Source: Mycobacterium attenuatum
Lineage (GTDB): Bacteria > Actinomycetota > Actinomycetes > Mycobacteriales > Mycobacteriaceae
Assembly (NCBI RefSeq): GCF_900566085.1
Contig: NZ_UPHT01000072.1
Coordinates: 1 to 64,000 of the forward strand
Length of the DNA stretch: 64,000 nucleotides
Reading direction: 5' to 3'
Shown: piece by piece, positions 20,546 through 28,982 of the stretch
Layout of the letters: the number at the start of each line of letters is the position of its first letter
Numbering within the stretch: the stretch's first letter is position 1
The notes under the pieces: model-generated
What the model saw: only the letters and a program-made list of their open reading frames with translations
The model's database searches: none
Told to the model about the DNA's origin: nothing
Program-made: the position numbers and the translations under genes

Positions 20546-23500
20546 ATGACGTCGTCCACGATCGATCCGCGTCGGCACGACGGGGTCATCTTCGTTCTCG
20601 ACACTGCTGGCGTAGGTGGTGGGCACGACCCTGACGACACGGTGATGGAGTCGATTCTCGCGCTGGCCCATAAGCTCCGGCAGGCCGGTTTGGTCACCGC
20701 CCTCTACTCGCCGGGCGGTCACAGCGTCCGAGTTCTCGAGGCTGCGGGAAGCTCCGAACCGTTTCCCGCGCGGGTCGAGCGGGCTCCTGCCGGGGGACCC
20801 GAACTGCCGACAAAGCGTTACTGCATCGGCCTCATGGCTGCCGCCGTCAAGCTGGGTGTGGCCGCGGAGCGGTCGGCGGTGGTAGCGGGTGATAGCGGCG
20901 GGGTGCAGGCGGCCCGTGAGTGCGGCTTCGCCTATGTCGTCGGTCTCGACCAGGATGGGCGTGCCGACGAGTTTGTGCACCGCGGAGCCGACGCCGTCGT
21001 CGCCAATCTTTCCGACGTGATGGTCCGCACCGGTGATGAACCCATGTCACGGCGCCCCAACGCGCTGGATTCCTACGGTCAGGTGATTGGAATGGTCTCC
21101 GGCCGGCAGCCGTTCGCCTGTGTGAACTACGACAGCACGCTGTTGGAAATCATGCCGGACCCCGATCTCGCCACGCTGGTCGACGGCGCGGCCCGGGCGC
21201 TGGCGGATCTGGCCACGCAGTGCCCGGTCGCGATATTGTCCGGCCGGGATCCGGAGGACGTTCGCAACCGGGTAGGGGTGCCGGGTATCTGGTATGCCGG
21301 CAGCCACGGCTTGGACCTGGTGGCACCCGACGGCACCCGCTATCAGCATGAGGTGGCGGCTTCGTCGGTCGAGGTGCTGGCGAGCGCAGCAGCCACACTG
21401 CGTGATGAGCTGAGCCCGACGTCGCCGGCGCGCGTCGAACACACCCGCTTCGGGGTCAGGGTGCATTACGGCCAGGTGGCGCAGGAGGGTGTGGCCGAGG
21501 TGATCGCGGCAGTGCACCAGCAGGGCCGACGACACGGCCTTCGCCTCACCACCGGCCGCGGAGTTGTCGAGTTGCGCCCCGACATCGATTGGGACAAGGG
21601 CACCGCACTGGCCTGGATACGCGATCACATACTCGCCGCGGGGCTCGAATCGGGGGCCGCTTCGGGGACCGGATCGGCGCGCGAATCGCAGACCCAACCG
21701 GGCCGGGTGCTACCGATCTACATCGGTGGCGACCTCACCGACGAGGACGCCTTCGATGCGGTGCGGTTCAGCGGTATCGGGGTCGTGGTCCGCCACGATC
21801 GCGCCGGTGACCGCCCCACCGCCGCCAGCTTCACGCTGGCCAGCCCTACCGAGGCACGTGACTTCGTTCGGCGCGGCGCCAGGTGGCTGGCCTATGACCG
21901 CGAGACACGCGCTCGCGGTTGGACTTTCACCTGGGAAGGCTATGACCCGCCCAACGAAAAGCTGCGTGAGGCGCTGTGCACGGTGGGCAACGGCTACTTC
22001 GCCACTCGAGGGGCTGCTCCCGAATCCAAGGCCGGCCAAGTCCATTACCCGGGAACCTATGCCGCCGGTGTGTACAACCGGCTCGATGATCTGGTCGCGG
22101 GTACCCGGACTGCACACGAAAGCCTGGTGAATCTGCCCAACTGGCTTCCGTTGACCTTCCGCATCGGCGACGGCGACTGGTTGGACCTCGACGCGGTGAC
22201 GTTGCTGTCCTACCGCCAGACGCTCGACCTGCGCGGCGCGGTGCTCACTCGGGAGCTGACCTACCGTGACGACGCCGGCCGTACCACCTCGATCACCGAG
22301 CACCGATTCGTGGCGATGAACCAGGCCCACGTGGCGGCCCTGCAGACCACCATCGTGGCCCAGGACTGGGAAGGGGCAATCGAGATCCGGTCAACCCTGG
22401 ACGGCGACGTCCGCAACTCCGGGGTCGAGCGTTATCGAGACTTGGCCAGCAATCACCTTCAGGGACTGGAAAAGGTTGCGCTCTCTGAGGATTCGGTGCT
22501 GATGGCTGTCGAGACAACCCAGTCGAAGATTCCCGTCACGCTGGCCGCGCGAACCAGCGCCTGGCACGGCGACGCGCCCGCGCCCGCCACGTACCGGCTG
22601 CTCGATGAGGAATTCGCGATCGGTAATCAGATCTTCACCACCCTGAAACCGGGTCAGCCGCTGACCGTGGAGAAGATAGTCACCCTGGTCACCGGACGTG
22701 ACGTTGCCACCTCACACCCGTCGACGGGGGCCGAGCGCAGGTTGGCCCGACAAGGACGATTCGCCGAAATCTGTGCGGCCCATCGGCTCGCCTGGGCACA
22801 CCTGTGGGAGCGGTTGTCGATCGAATTCAGCAACCACACCGAAGAATTGCGAGTCTTGCGGCTGCACCTGCTTCATCTGCTGCAGACGGTGTCCTACAAC
22901 AGCGAGGAGCTCGACGTCGGGGTGCCGGCCCGCGGGCTGCATGGCGAGGCATACCGCGGACATATCTTCTGGGACGAGCTGTTCATCTTTCCCGTGCTGA
23001 ATCTGCGACTTCCCACGATCACCCGGTCGTTGCTCCGATACCGGCATCGGCGCTTGCTGGAGGCGCGCCGCGCGGCCAAGCTTGCCGGTTACCGCGGCGC
23101 CATGTACCCGTGGCAGTCCGGCAGCGACGGGCGTGAGGAAAGCCCGGAGCAGCACCTGAATCCGCGATCCGGCCGGTGGCGGCCCGATGCGAGTCACCGC
23201 GCGCACCACATCGGGATCGCCGTCGCGTACAACGTGTGGAACTTCTACCAGGTCACCGGTGATCTGGCGTACATGATCGACTACGGGACCGAGATGATGG
23301 CCGAGATCGCCCGGTTCTGGGTGAGCCGGGCCACCTACGACCAGGAGCGTGACCGCTACAGCATCAACGGTGTGATCGGGCCCGACGAATTCCACTCCGG
23401 CTACCCAGACCGGCCATATGACGGGGTGGACAACAACGCCTATACCAACGTGATGGCGGTCTGGGTGATCCTGCGCGCCATCGATGCGCTGCAGCTGATG

Positions 23501-24295
23501 CCGCTGCCCAACCGGCTGGATCTCTGCGAAGAGCTGGGGCTGACCGACGCGGAGCTCGCCCACTGGGACCATGTCAGCAGGCGCATGTTCGTCCCGTTTC
23601 ACGACGGTGTGATCAGCCAGTTCGAGGGATACGAGCAATTGTTGGAACTTGATTGGGATGGCTACCGACGGCGCTACCGCAACATTCAGCGGCTCGACCG
23701 CATCCTCGAAGCCGAGGGCGACGACGTCAACCGATACCGGGCGTCCAAGCAGGCCGACGTGCTGATGCTGCTCTACCTGCTGTCGGCCGACGAGTTGCGG
23801 GAGCTGCTGGACCGGCTCGACTACCACTTGGATCCGCACCGGATCCCGGAGATGGTCGACTACTACGTGGCGCGTACCTCACATGGGTCGACGCTGAGTG
23901 CCGTCGTGCATGGCTGGGTGCTGGCCCGGGCCAACCGGGATCGCGCGCTGGAGTTCTTCCAGCAGGTGCTCAAGTCCGATATCGCCGACATCCAGGGTGG
24001 CACCACTTCCGAAGGTGTTCATCTGGCGGCCATGGCCGGCAGCGTCGATTTCGTGCAGCGGTGCTTCACCGGTCTCGAGATCCGCGGCGACCGCATCGTG
24101 CTGTCTCCGTTGTGGCCGGAATACCTTGGTGCACTAGGTTTTCCGATTCACTACCGGGGTAACCACTTACACCTGCGGGTCAGCGGCAAGGGTGCGGAGA
24201 TCAGCGTCGAACCCCGGGATGTGACGCCGGTGGAAGTCGAATGCCGCGGACGGGTGGAACGCCTGGTCCCGGGCAGCGTCGTCCGATTCACCTGA
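20546..24295 (+). CDS. Three-domain fusion: two degenerate HAD domains (one OtsB-like) and an intact GH65 domain
   Basis: 1,249 residues; ATG with AGGGGG nine bases upstream. Domain order matches OtsB1 (Rv2006): HAD-like (about 1-170), trehalose-6-phosphate phosphatase-like (about 185-455), glycoside hydrolase family 65 (about 470-1249). The first HAD motif reads IFVLDTAG with Val17 where the nucleophilic Asp belongs. The OtsB motif DYDGTL reads NYDSTL, with Asn194 replacing the nucleophile, and GDDLTDED reads GGDLTDED (Gly395). Both phosphatase domains should therefore be inactive. The GH65 catalytic acid is kept, Glu948 in GVIGPDEFH, with RTSHGSTLS nearby, so activity on an alpha-glucoside such as trehalose or maltose is plausible. 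It lies alone between ctaB and qor. Confidence 0.85.
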   Translation: MTSSTIDPRRHDGVIFVLDTAGVGGGHDPDDTVMESILALAHKLRQAGLVTALYSPGGHSVRVLEAAGSSEPFPARVERAPAGGPELPTKRYCIGLMAAAVKLGVAAERSAVVAGDSGGVQAARECGFAYVVGLDQDGRADEFVHRGADAVVANLSDVMVRTGDEPMSRRPNALDSYGQVIGMVSGRQPFACVNYDSTLLEIMPDPDLATLVDGAARALADLATQCPVAILSGRDPEDVRNRVGVPGIWYAGSHGLDLVAPDGTRYQHEVAASSVEVLASAAATLRDELSPTSPARVEHTRFGVRVHYGQVAQEGVAEVIAAVHQQGRRHGLRLTTGRGVVELRPDIDWDKGTALAWIRDHILAAGLESGAASGTGSARESQTQPGRVLPIYIGGDLTDEDAFDAVRFSGIGVVVRHDRAGDRPTAASFTLASPTEARDFVRRGARWLAYDRETRARGWTFTWEGYDPPNEKLREALCTVGNGYFATRGAAPESKAGQVHYPGTYAAGVYNRLDDLVAGTRTAHESLVNLPNWLPLTFRIGDGDWLDLDAVTLLSYRQTLDLRGAVLTRELTYRDDAGRTTSITEHRFVAMNQAHVAALQTTIVAQDWEGAIEIRSTLDGDVRNSGVERYRDLASNHLQGLEKVALSEDSVLMAVETTQSKIPVTLAARTSAWHGDAPAPATYRLLDEEFAIGNQIFTTLKPGQPLTVEKIVTLVTGRDVATSHPSTGAERRLARQGRFAEICAAHRLAWAHLWERLSIEFSNHTEELRVLRLHLLHLLQTVSYNSEELDVGVPARGLHGEAYRGHIFWDELFIFPVLNLRLPTITRSLLRYRHRRLLEARRAAKLAGYRGAMYPWQSGSDGREESPEQHLNPRSGRWRPDASHRAHHIGIAVAYNVWNFYQVTGDLAYMIDYGTEMMAEIARFWVSRATYDQERDRYSINGVIGPDEFHSGYPDRPYDGVDNNAYTNVMAVWVILRAIDALQLMPLPNRLDLCEELGLTDAELAHWDHVSRRMFVPFHDGVISQFEGYEQLLELDWDGYRRRYRNIQRLDRILEAEGDDVNRYRASKQADVLMLLYLLSADELRELLDRLDYHLDPHRIPEMVDYYVARTSHGSTLSAVVHGWVLARANRDRALEFFQQVLKSDIADIQGGTTSEGVHLAAMAGSVDFVQRCFTGLEIRGDRIVLSPLWPEYLGALGFPIHYRGNHLHLRVSGKGAEISVEPRDVTPVEVECRGRVERLVPGSVVRFT

Positions 24296-24340
24296 GATGC
24301 GCGCATTGGCAATCCGACGTCGCTGAGCAGCGGCCATCCG

Positions 24341-25327
24341 TTAAGGCAGCAGCACCACCGAGCCGATCGTCTTGCGCCCCTGCAAATCCGTGTGCGCTCG
24401 GGCCGCCTCGGCGAGTGGATAACGACCGCTGACCTCGACGTTGACCACCCCGCTGCTGATCGCTTCGAACAGTTCGGCGGCCCGCCAGCTGAACTCCTCG
24501 GCGGTGCGCAGGAAGTGGACCAGCGAGGGGCGAGTGAGATACACCGACCCCGCCGCATTGAGGCGCTGCGGATCGACCGGCGGAACCGCACCGGACGCGG
24601 CGCCGAACAGCGCCAGTGTGCCCCGGACGGCGAGGCTGGCCAGGCTGGCGTCGAATGTGGTGGCGCCCACCCCGTCGTATACGGCTGCCACACCGTCCCC
24701 GCCGGTCAGGCCACGGATACGATCGGCGAACTGCCCGGCATCGGTGGGGTAGTCGAGAACCTCGGCCGCACCTGCCTCCCGCGACAGCTTGGCCTTCTGC
24801 GGGGTTGAGACGGTCGTGATCACCCGTACCCCGAGACGGGTGGCCCACTGCGTCAGGATCAGGCCGACACCACCCGCGCCCGCGTGCACCAAGACGGTGT
24901 CACCGCTTTGCACCGGGTAAACGGACTTGAGCAGGTAATGGGCGGTCAGGCCTTTCAGCAACGCCGACGCGGCCACTTCGGAGCTGACGTCATTGGGGAC
25001 CTTCGCACTCAAAAACGCTGGCGCTGTAGCTAATTCAGCGTAGCCGCCGTTGGCCGAAGCGGTGACCACCCGGTCGCCCACAGTGATGACACCGTCGGCG
25101 CTTCCGACTCCGTCGCCGATGGCAACTACGGTGCCGCACACCTCGGAGCCGATGATGAACGGCAGTGGTCGTGGGTACTGTCCGGAACGGAAATAGGTGT
25201 CGATGAAGTTGACACCGATGGCCTCGGTCTTGATCAGCAGTTGGCCATGGCCGGGTTCGGGTCGGGCCATCTCGACATAACGCAATACCTCGGGTCCGCC
25301 GGTCTCACTGACTTCGATTGCATGCAT
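24341..25327 (-). CDS. qor: Quinone oxidoreductase, zinc-free MDR family
   Basis: 328 residues from ATG at 25327 (MHAIEVSETGGPEVLRY), the length of M. tuberculosis Rv1454c. NADPH-dependent quinone reductase of the medium-chain dehydrogenase/reductase superfamily. The nucleotide-binding signature HAGAGGVGLILTQWATRLG is at about 148-166 and the structural zinc cysteines are absent, as usual for this family. The reading frame continues upstream, but it overlaps the divergent neighbour and is not homologous. Only 19 bp separate its start from the divergent Rv1455-like gene. Confidence 0.9.
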   Translation of the reverse strand: MHAIEVSETGGPEVLRYVEMARPEPGHGQLLIKTEAIGVNFIDTYFRSGQYPRPLPFIIGSEVCGTVVAIGDGVGSADGVITVGDRVVTASANGGYAELATAPAFLSAKVPNDVSSEVAASALLKGLTAHYLLKSVYPVQSGDTVLVHAGAGGVGLILTQWATRLGVRVITTVSTPQKAKLSREAGAAEVLDYPTDAGQFADRIRGLTGGDGVAAVYDGVGATTFDASLASLAVRGTLALFGAASGAVPPVDPQRLNAAGSVYLTRPSLVHFLRTAEEFSWRAAELFEAISSGVVNVEVSGRYPLAEAARAHTDLQGRKTIGSVVLLP

Positions 25328-25346
25328 GTGGCTATCATGCCCGGGC

Positions 25347-26201
25347 ATGAAGCTCGCCCGGCCGGATACCTTCCATCCGCGCATCGCGTTGGCGGGTTGG
25401 TCGCGGCATCCTTCCGGCGACGGCGACGACGCCGGGCTGGTCGCGGCTCTGCGGCACCGTGGGTTACACGCGCACTGGTTGCCTTGGGACCATCCCGACA
25501 TAGCCCGCGCGCATCTGGTAATTTTGCGGGCCGCTCGCGATTACCCCGGGCGTCTCGAAGAGTTCCTCGCCTGGACCAACAGCGTGGCCAACCTATTGAA
25601 CGCGCCTTCGGTCGTCGCCTGGAATGCCGACCGTCGCTACCTGGACGACCTGGCGAGTCGGGGAGTGCCGACGGCGCCCCGGGCGATATGGCGGCCGGGC
25701 GAGCGGATCCGGCTGCCGCGCACGGGCCCCATCTTCATCAGCCCAACCGTCGGTGACGGCGCCCGGCGGTTCAGTGATCCCTGGTTGGCCACTGCACACC
25801 TCGCCGAACGTCGGCACGGCGACCCTTCGCTGGTGGTCCAGACCGCTGGCCCGGGCGCTGAAACCGTGCTGATCTTCCTTGGGGGCCAGCCGTCGCACGC
25901 CTTCACCACGCAAGACGACGCGCTGCGCGAGGGTGAGCCCGACGCCGAAATCTGGGAGACGGGCGCCGCCGCACTGGACGCAGCCGCGGCCGCATCCGGA
26001 GTCGGCATCGGCGACCTTCTCTATGCGCGGGCACACCTGGTCGGAAGGCAGTTGCTGGAACTTCGCTTGGTGGACCCGTCACTGTGCTGGCGCCGGTTGG
26101 ACGTCGCTGCCCGCGATCGCGGCCAGCGTCGGTTCGCGCTGTGCGTGGAGTCAGCTCTGGAGCGGTTGGGGCTGGGCCCGTTCTCGCATCGACGCCCATA
26201 G
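25347..26201 (+). CDS. Conserved hypothetical protein (Rv1455-like), possibly ATP-grasp-like
   Basis: 284 residues from ATG at 25347. The N-terminal half carries ALAGWSRHPSGDGDDAGLV, then WDHPDIARAHLVILRAARDY, then WNADRRYLDDLASRGVPTAP. The last resembles the region before the ATP-grasp domain of RimK/MvdC-type ligases (binding-site loop, then invariant lysine region), but I cannot identify a complete ATP-grasp signature. Function unknown. It is divergent from qor, and its 3' end overlaps the convergent ctaA end by 51 bp. Confidence 0.75.
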   Translation: MKLARPDTFHPRIALAGWSRHPSGDGDDAGLVAALRHRGLHAHWLPWDHPDIARAHLVILRAARDYPGRLEEFLAWTNSVANLLNAPSVVAWNADRRYLDDLASRGVPTAPRAIWRPGERIRLPRTGPIFISPTVGDGARRFSDPWLATAHLAERRHGDPSLVVQTAGPGAETVLIFLGGQPSHAFTTQDDALREGEPDAEIWETGAAALDAAAAASGVGIGDLLYARAHLVGRQLLELRLVDPSLCWRRLDVAARDRGQRRFALCVESALERLGLGPFSHRRP

Positions 26202-27107
26202 CGCCGCCGTGGCCGCCGTGCACGCTGCGGCCCCGAGGACGTGGAGTGCGACCAGGGCGGGTGGCACCCCGGTGTGATACTGCACGATGCCCACCATCGC
26301 CTGCGCGAGCACCAACGCGAGCAGTACGGCCGTGCGCCGCAGGATCGAGCGGGTTGCGCCCACGGCCAACAGCCCGAATCCGAGGCCGACCAGCAACGCC
26401 AGGTAGGACACCAGCAGCGATGAATGCAGGTGCACCAAGGTGTTGATCTCGACTTTCAGCCGCGGCACCGTGCGGCTGGGGCTCTTGTCACCGGCATGCG
26501 GCCCGGCGGCTGTCACCAGGGTGCCCGTGACCAGAACCGCGGCCAGATTCAACGCGGTGAGCATCGTCAGCGTGCGCAGGGGCCGGGCTACGACCCGGTG
26601 CGCAATGCCCTCGTCGGGCTCGCCCACGTTGACGTAGAGCAACACCGACAGCCAGACCATCGTCATGGACGCCAGCAGGTGGATGGCCACCGTCCACCAC
26701 AACAGCCCGGTCCGCACGGTGACACCGCCGATCACGGCCTGCACGACGGTCGAGGCCGGCATCAGCCAGGCGTAGACCAGCACCTCGGTGCGCCGGCGCG
26801 CCCGGGTGACGGCCAGCACGGCCAGCGCCGCGGCGATGACCACCGCGAAGGTGATCATCCGGTTGCCGAACTCGACCGCCTGGTGGATCCGCGGTACCTC
26901 GGCGACCGCTACCGGGGTGAAACTGCCGGGGAAGCACTGCGGCCAGGTCGGGCAGCCCAGGCCCGACGCGGTGACCCGCACGATCGTGCCGGTGACCGCG
27001 ATACCGCCCTGCGTGAGGATGACGGCGGCGGCAACGGCCCGCTGGACGCGCAGACTTGGGTCGGGGAGCAGGTCCACCAACCGCAACAGCGTCCGTCCGA
27101 CGGCCAC
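26151..27107 (-). CDS. ctaA: Heme A synthase (COX15/CtaA family)
   Basis: 318 residues from GTG at 27107. Oxidises the C8 methyl of heme O to a formyl group for cytochrome aa3. Eight transmembrane segments are apparent. The extracytoplasmic loop has the paired cysteines GLGCPTWPQC, and heme-ligating histidine motifs are IHQAVEFGNRM, VAIHLLAS, LVHLHSS and LVALHVLGA. Older annotation of the M. tuberculosis counterpart (Rv1456c) as an antibiotic-transport membrane protein is misleading. It converges on the Rv1455-like gene, and its upstream region shares an element with ctaB. Confidence 0.92.
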   Translation of the reverse strand: MAVGRTLLRLVDLLPDPSLRVQRAVAAAVILTQGGIAVTGTIVRVTASGLGCPTWPQCFPGSFTPVAVAEVPRIHQAVEFGNRMITFAVVIAAALAVLAVTRARRRTEVLVYAWLMPASTVVQAVIGGVTVRTGLLWWTVAIHLLASMTMVWLSVLLYVNVGEPDEGIAHRVVARPLRTLTMLTALNLAAVLVTGTLVTAAGPHAGDKSPSRTVPRLKVEINTLVHLHSSLLVSYLALLVGLGFGLLAVGATRSILRRTAVLLALVLAQAMVGIVQYHTGVPPALVALHVLGAAACTAATAALWASMRERAQPQPLQS

Positions 27108-27124
27108 CGCCCGATCGTAGCGAC

Positions 27125-27146
27125 AACTACGTCGCGTAGTAGAAGC
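27125..27146. promoter_or_regulatory. Candidate operator upstream of ctaA sharing a 13-mer with the ctaB upstream region
   Basis: AACTAC, five bases, GTAGTA, then GAAGC on the plus strand. Within it ACTACG-TCG-CGTAGT is a perfect inverted repeat. The 13-mer GCGTAGTAGAAGC (27134-27146) is identical to 19344-19356. It lies 27-39 bp before the ctaA start, in the opposite orientation relative to the gene, which does not matter for a palindromic site. Confidence 0.45.
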
Positions 27147-27255
27147 GGGCGGTGCCGAGGTTGTCGCGACCGCGGTGATTGTGCTGCCATCGACGGCCCA
27201 TCATGACCCATCGCGATCGGGGGCGGCAATTTCGGCGCGCGCCGAAGCCGCCGAA

Positions 27256-28035
27256 CTACGTGAAGCGGAACCAGCGGCGAGCCGCCATTGCCGCCAGGCT
27301 TCCCCATACGGCCAGGACGACGACACCGAACCAATCCACCGACAGGGTCATCGCCTGCGACAGCGCCTCGGTGAGCGCGCCGGACGGGGTGAGCCGGGCT
27401 GCCCACTTGACGGCCGTCGGGATCATGCTGGTTTCCACGGTCAACGCGCCGAAGCCGGCGAACACGAACCACATCAGGTTGGCGACCGCGAGGACGATCT
27501 CGGCCCGCAACGTGCCGCCGAGCAGCAGCCCCAGCGCGGCAAAGCCCGCGGTGCCCAACGCGATGACGGCCGCGCCTAACGTCAGCGCGGTCAATGCGGG
27601 GCGCCAACCCAGGGCAAAGCCGATGGCGCCCAAGATGATTGCTTGCAGAAACACCACGGCGACCACGGCCAGCGACTTGCCGGCGATGATTCCCCAGACC
27701 GGCAGCGGGGTCGCGCCGAGCCGTTTGAGTGCCCCGTAGCGGCGATCGAACGCGACCGCGATGGCCTGGCCGGTGAACGCGGTGGAGACCACGGCGAGCG
27801 CCATGATCACGGGCACGAAGGTGGCGGCACGGTGCTGGCCGAAGGAGCCCAGCGGCAGCAGCGTCAGCCCGACCAGCAGCGTGATCGGGATGAACATCGT
27901 GAGCAGCAGCTGCTCGCCGTTGCGCAGCAGCAGTTTGAGTTCCAGCCCGAACTGTGCGGCCAACATCCGCGAGACAGCATTGGGGCGCGGGTCCGGGGTG
28001 AACGTTCCGGGGGGAAACGGCGTGTTGTCTGTCAC
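27256..28035 (-). CDS. ABC-2 type transporter permease (Rv1457c-like)
   Basis: 259 residues from GTG at 28035, overlapping the ATPase stop (GTGA). Six hydrophobic segments with the ABC-2 permease pattern (RYGALKRLGATPLP between helices 2 and 3; GGTLRAEIVLAVANLMWFV near helix 5). Pairs with the ATPase encoded immediately upstream to form an exporter in the cytoplasmic membrane; substrate unknown. It is described as an antibiotic transporter in M. tuberculosis only by similarity. It is third in the mptB-ATPase-permease unit. Confidence 0.9.
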   Translation of the reverse strand: MTDNTPFPPGTFTPDPRPNAVSRMLAAQFGLELKLLLRNGEQLLLTMFIPITLLVGLTLLPLGSFGQHRAATFVPVIMALAVVSTAFTGQAIAVAFDRRYGALKRLGATPLPVWGIIAGKSLAVVAVVFLQAIILGAIGFALGWRPALTALTLGAAVIALGTAGFAALGLLLGGTLRAEIVLAVANLMWFVFAGFGALTVETSMIPTAVKWAARLTPSGALTEALSQAMTLSVDWFGVVVLAVWGSLAAMAARRWFRFT

Positions 28036-28982
28036 GGTCGCAACTTCCTGCCGGTGAGGTCCAGGAACAGGTCCTCGAGGCTGCGTTGCTCGACGCGCAT
28101 ATCGGTGGCCAGCACGTCGATCTGCGCGCACCACGCGGTGACCGTTGCCATGACCTGCGGGTTGATGGGGCCCTCGACGAGATACTCGCCGGGCGTTATC
28201 TCCGAGGCCTGATACGCCTCCGGCAACGCGGAAGCCAACAGCGACAGGTCAAGCCGCGGCGGTGCGCTGAACCGCAACTGGTCTTTGGCGCCGGTGCGCA
28301 TGAGTTCGGTCGGTGTGCCCGCCGCCACCGTGACGCCGTGGTCGATGATGACCAGTCGATCCGCGAGTTCCTCAGCTTCTTTCAATTGGTGGGTGGTCAG
28401 CACAACCGCCACACCGTCGCGGCGCAGGGCGTCGATCAGCTCCCATACCAGCAGTCGAGCGTGGGCATCCATGCCGGCAGTGGGCTCGTCGAGAAAGACC
28501 AGCTCGGGACGCCCCACCAGCGCACAGGCCAGCGCCAGCCGCTGCTGCTGGCCTCCGGAGAGCCGCCGATAGGTGGTCTGGGCAACCTCGGTCAGTCCCA
28601 GGGTGTCCAGCAGCCACCGTGGATCGACGGGGTCGGCCGCATATGAGGCGACGAGTTTCAGCATTTCCCCGGCGCGCGCCGCCGGATAGCCGCCGCCGCC
28701 CTGCAGCATCACGCCGATGCGCGGGCGCAGGCGCGCGTTGTCGGCGATCGGGTCCAGGCCGAGCACCTCGATGGTTCCGGCGTCGGGACGCACGAAGCCC
28801 TCGCACATCTCGACGGTCGTGGTCTTGCCGGCGCCGTTGGGACCCAGCAGTGCCAGCACCTCGGCAGCCTGCACCTCGAGATCCAGGCTGGAGACGGCCG
28901 TCAGCGATCCGTACCGCTTGGTCACGCCACGTAACCGGACGACGGCGGAATCTCTAGAAGCTGCTTGGGGGGCCGAGCTCAC
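28032..28982 (-). CDS. ABC transporter ATP-binding protein (Rv1458c-like)
   Basis: 316 residues from GTG at 28982, overlapping the mptB stop (GTGA). Complete nucleotide-binding domain: Walker A GPNGAGKTTT near residue 48, signature LSGGQQQRLALACAL near 140, Walker B ELVFLDEPTAGMDAH near 163 and the switch His in TTHQL. The C-terminal extension is of the drug-exporter (DrrA/CcmA) class. Energises the permease that follows. Substrate unknown. Confidence 0.93.
   Translation of the reverse strand: MSSAPQAASRDSAVVRLRGVTKRYGSLTAVSSLDLEVQAAEVLALLGPNGAGKTTTVEMCEGFVRPDAGTIEVLGLDPIADNARLRPRIGVMLQGGGGYPAARAGEMLKLVASYAADPVDPRWLLDTLGLTEVAQTTYRRLSGGQQQRLALACALVGRPELVFLDEPTAGMDAHARLLVWELIDALRRDGVAVVLTTHQLKEAEELADRLVIIDHGVTVAAGTPTELMRTGAKDQLRFSAPPRLDLSLLASALPEAYQASEITPGEYLVEGPINPQVMATVTAWCAQIDVLATDMRVEQRSLEDLFLDLTGRKLRP

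Noticed and set aside
22712..23839. 375-residue minus-strand frame inside the GH65 gene
   Set aside because: Antisense shadow of a conserved catalytic domain, no start context or homology.
20546..24295. Functional trehalose-6-phosphate phosphatase (otsB)
   Set aside because: The nucleophilic Asp is Asn194 and a motif-III Asp is Gly395; phosphatase activity is not supported.
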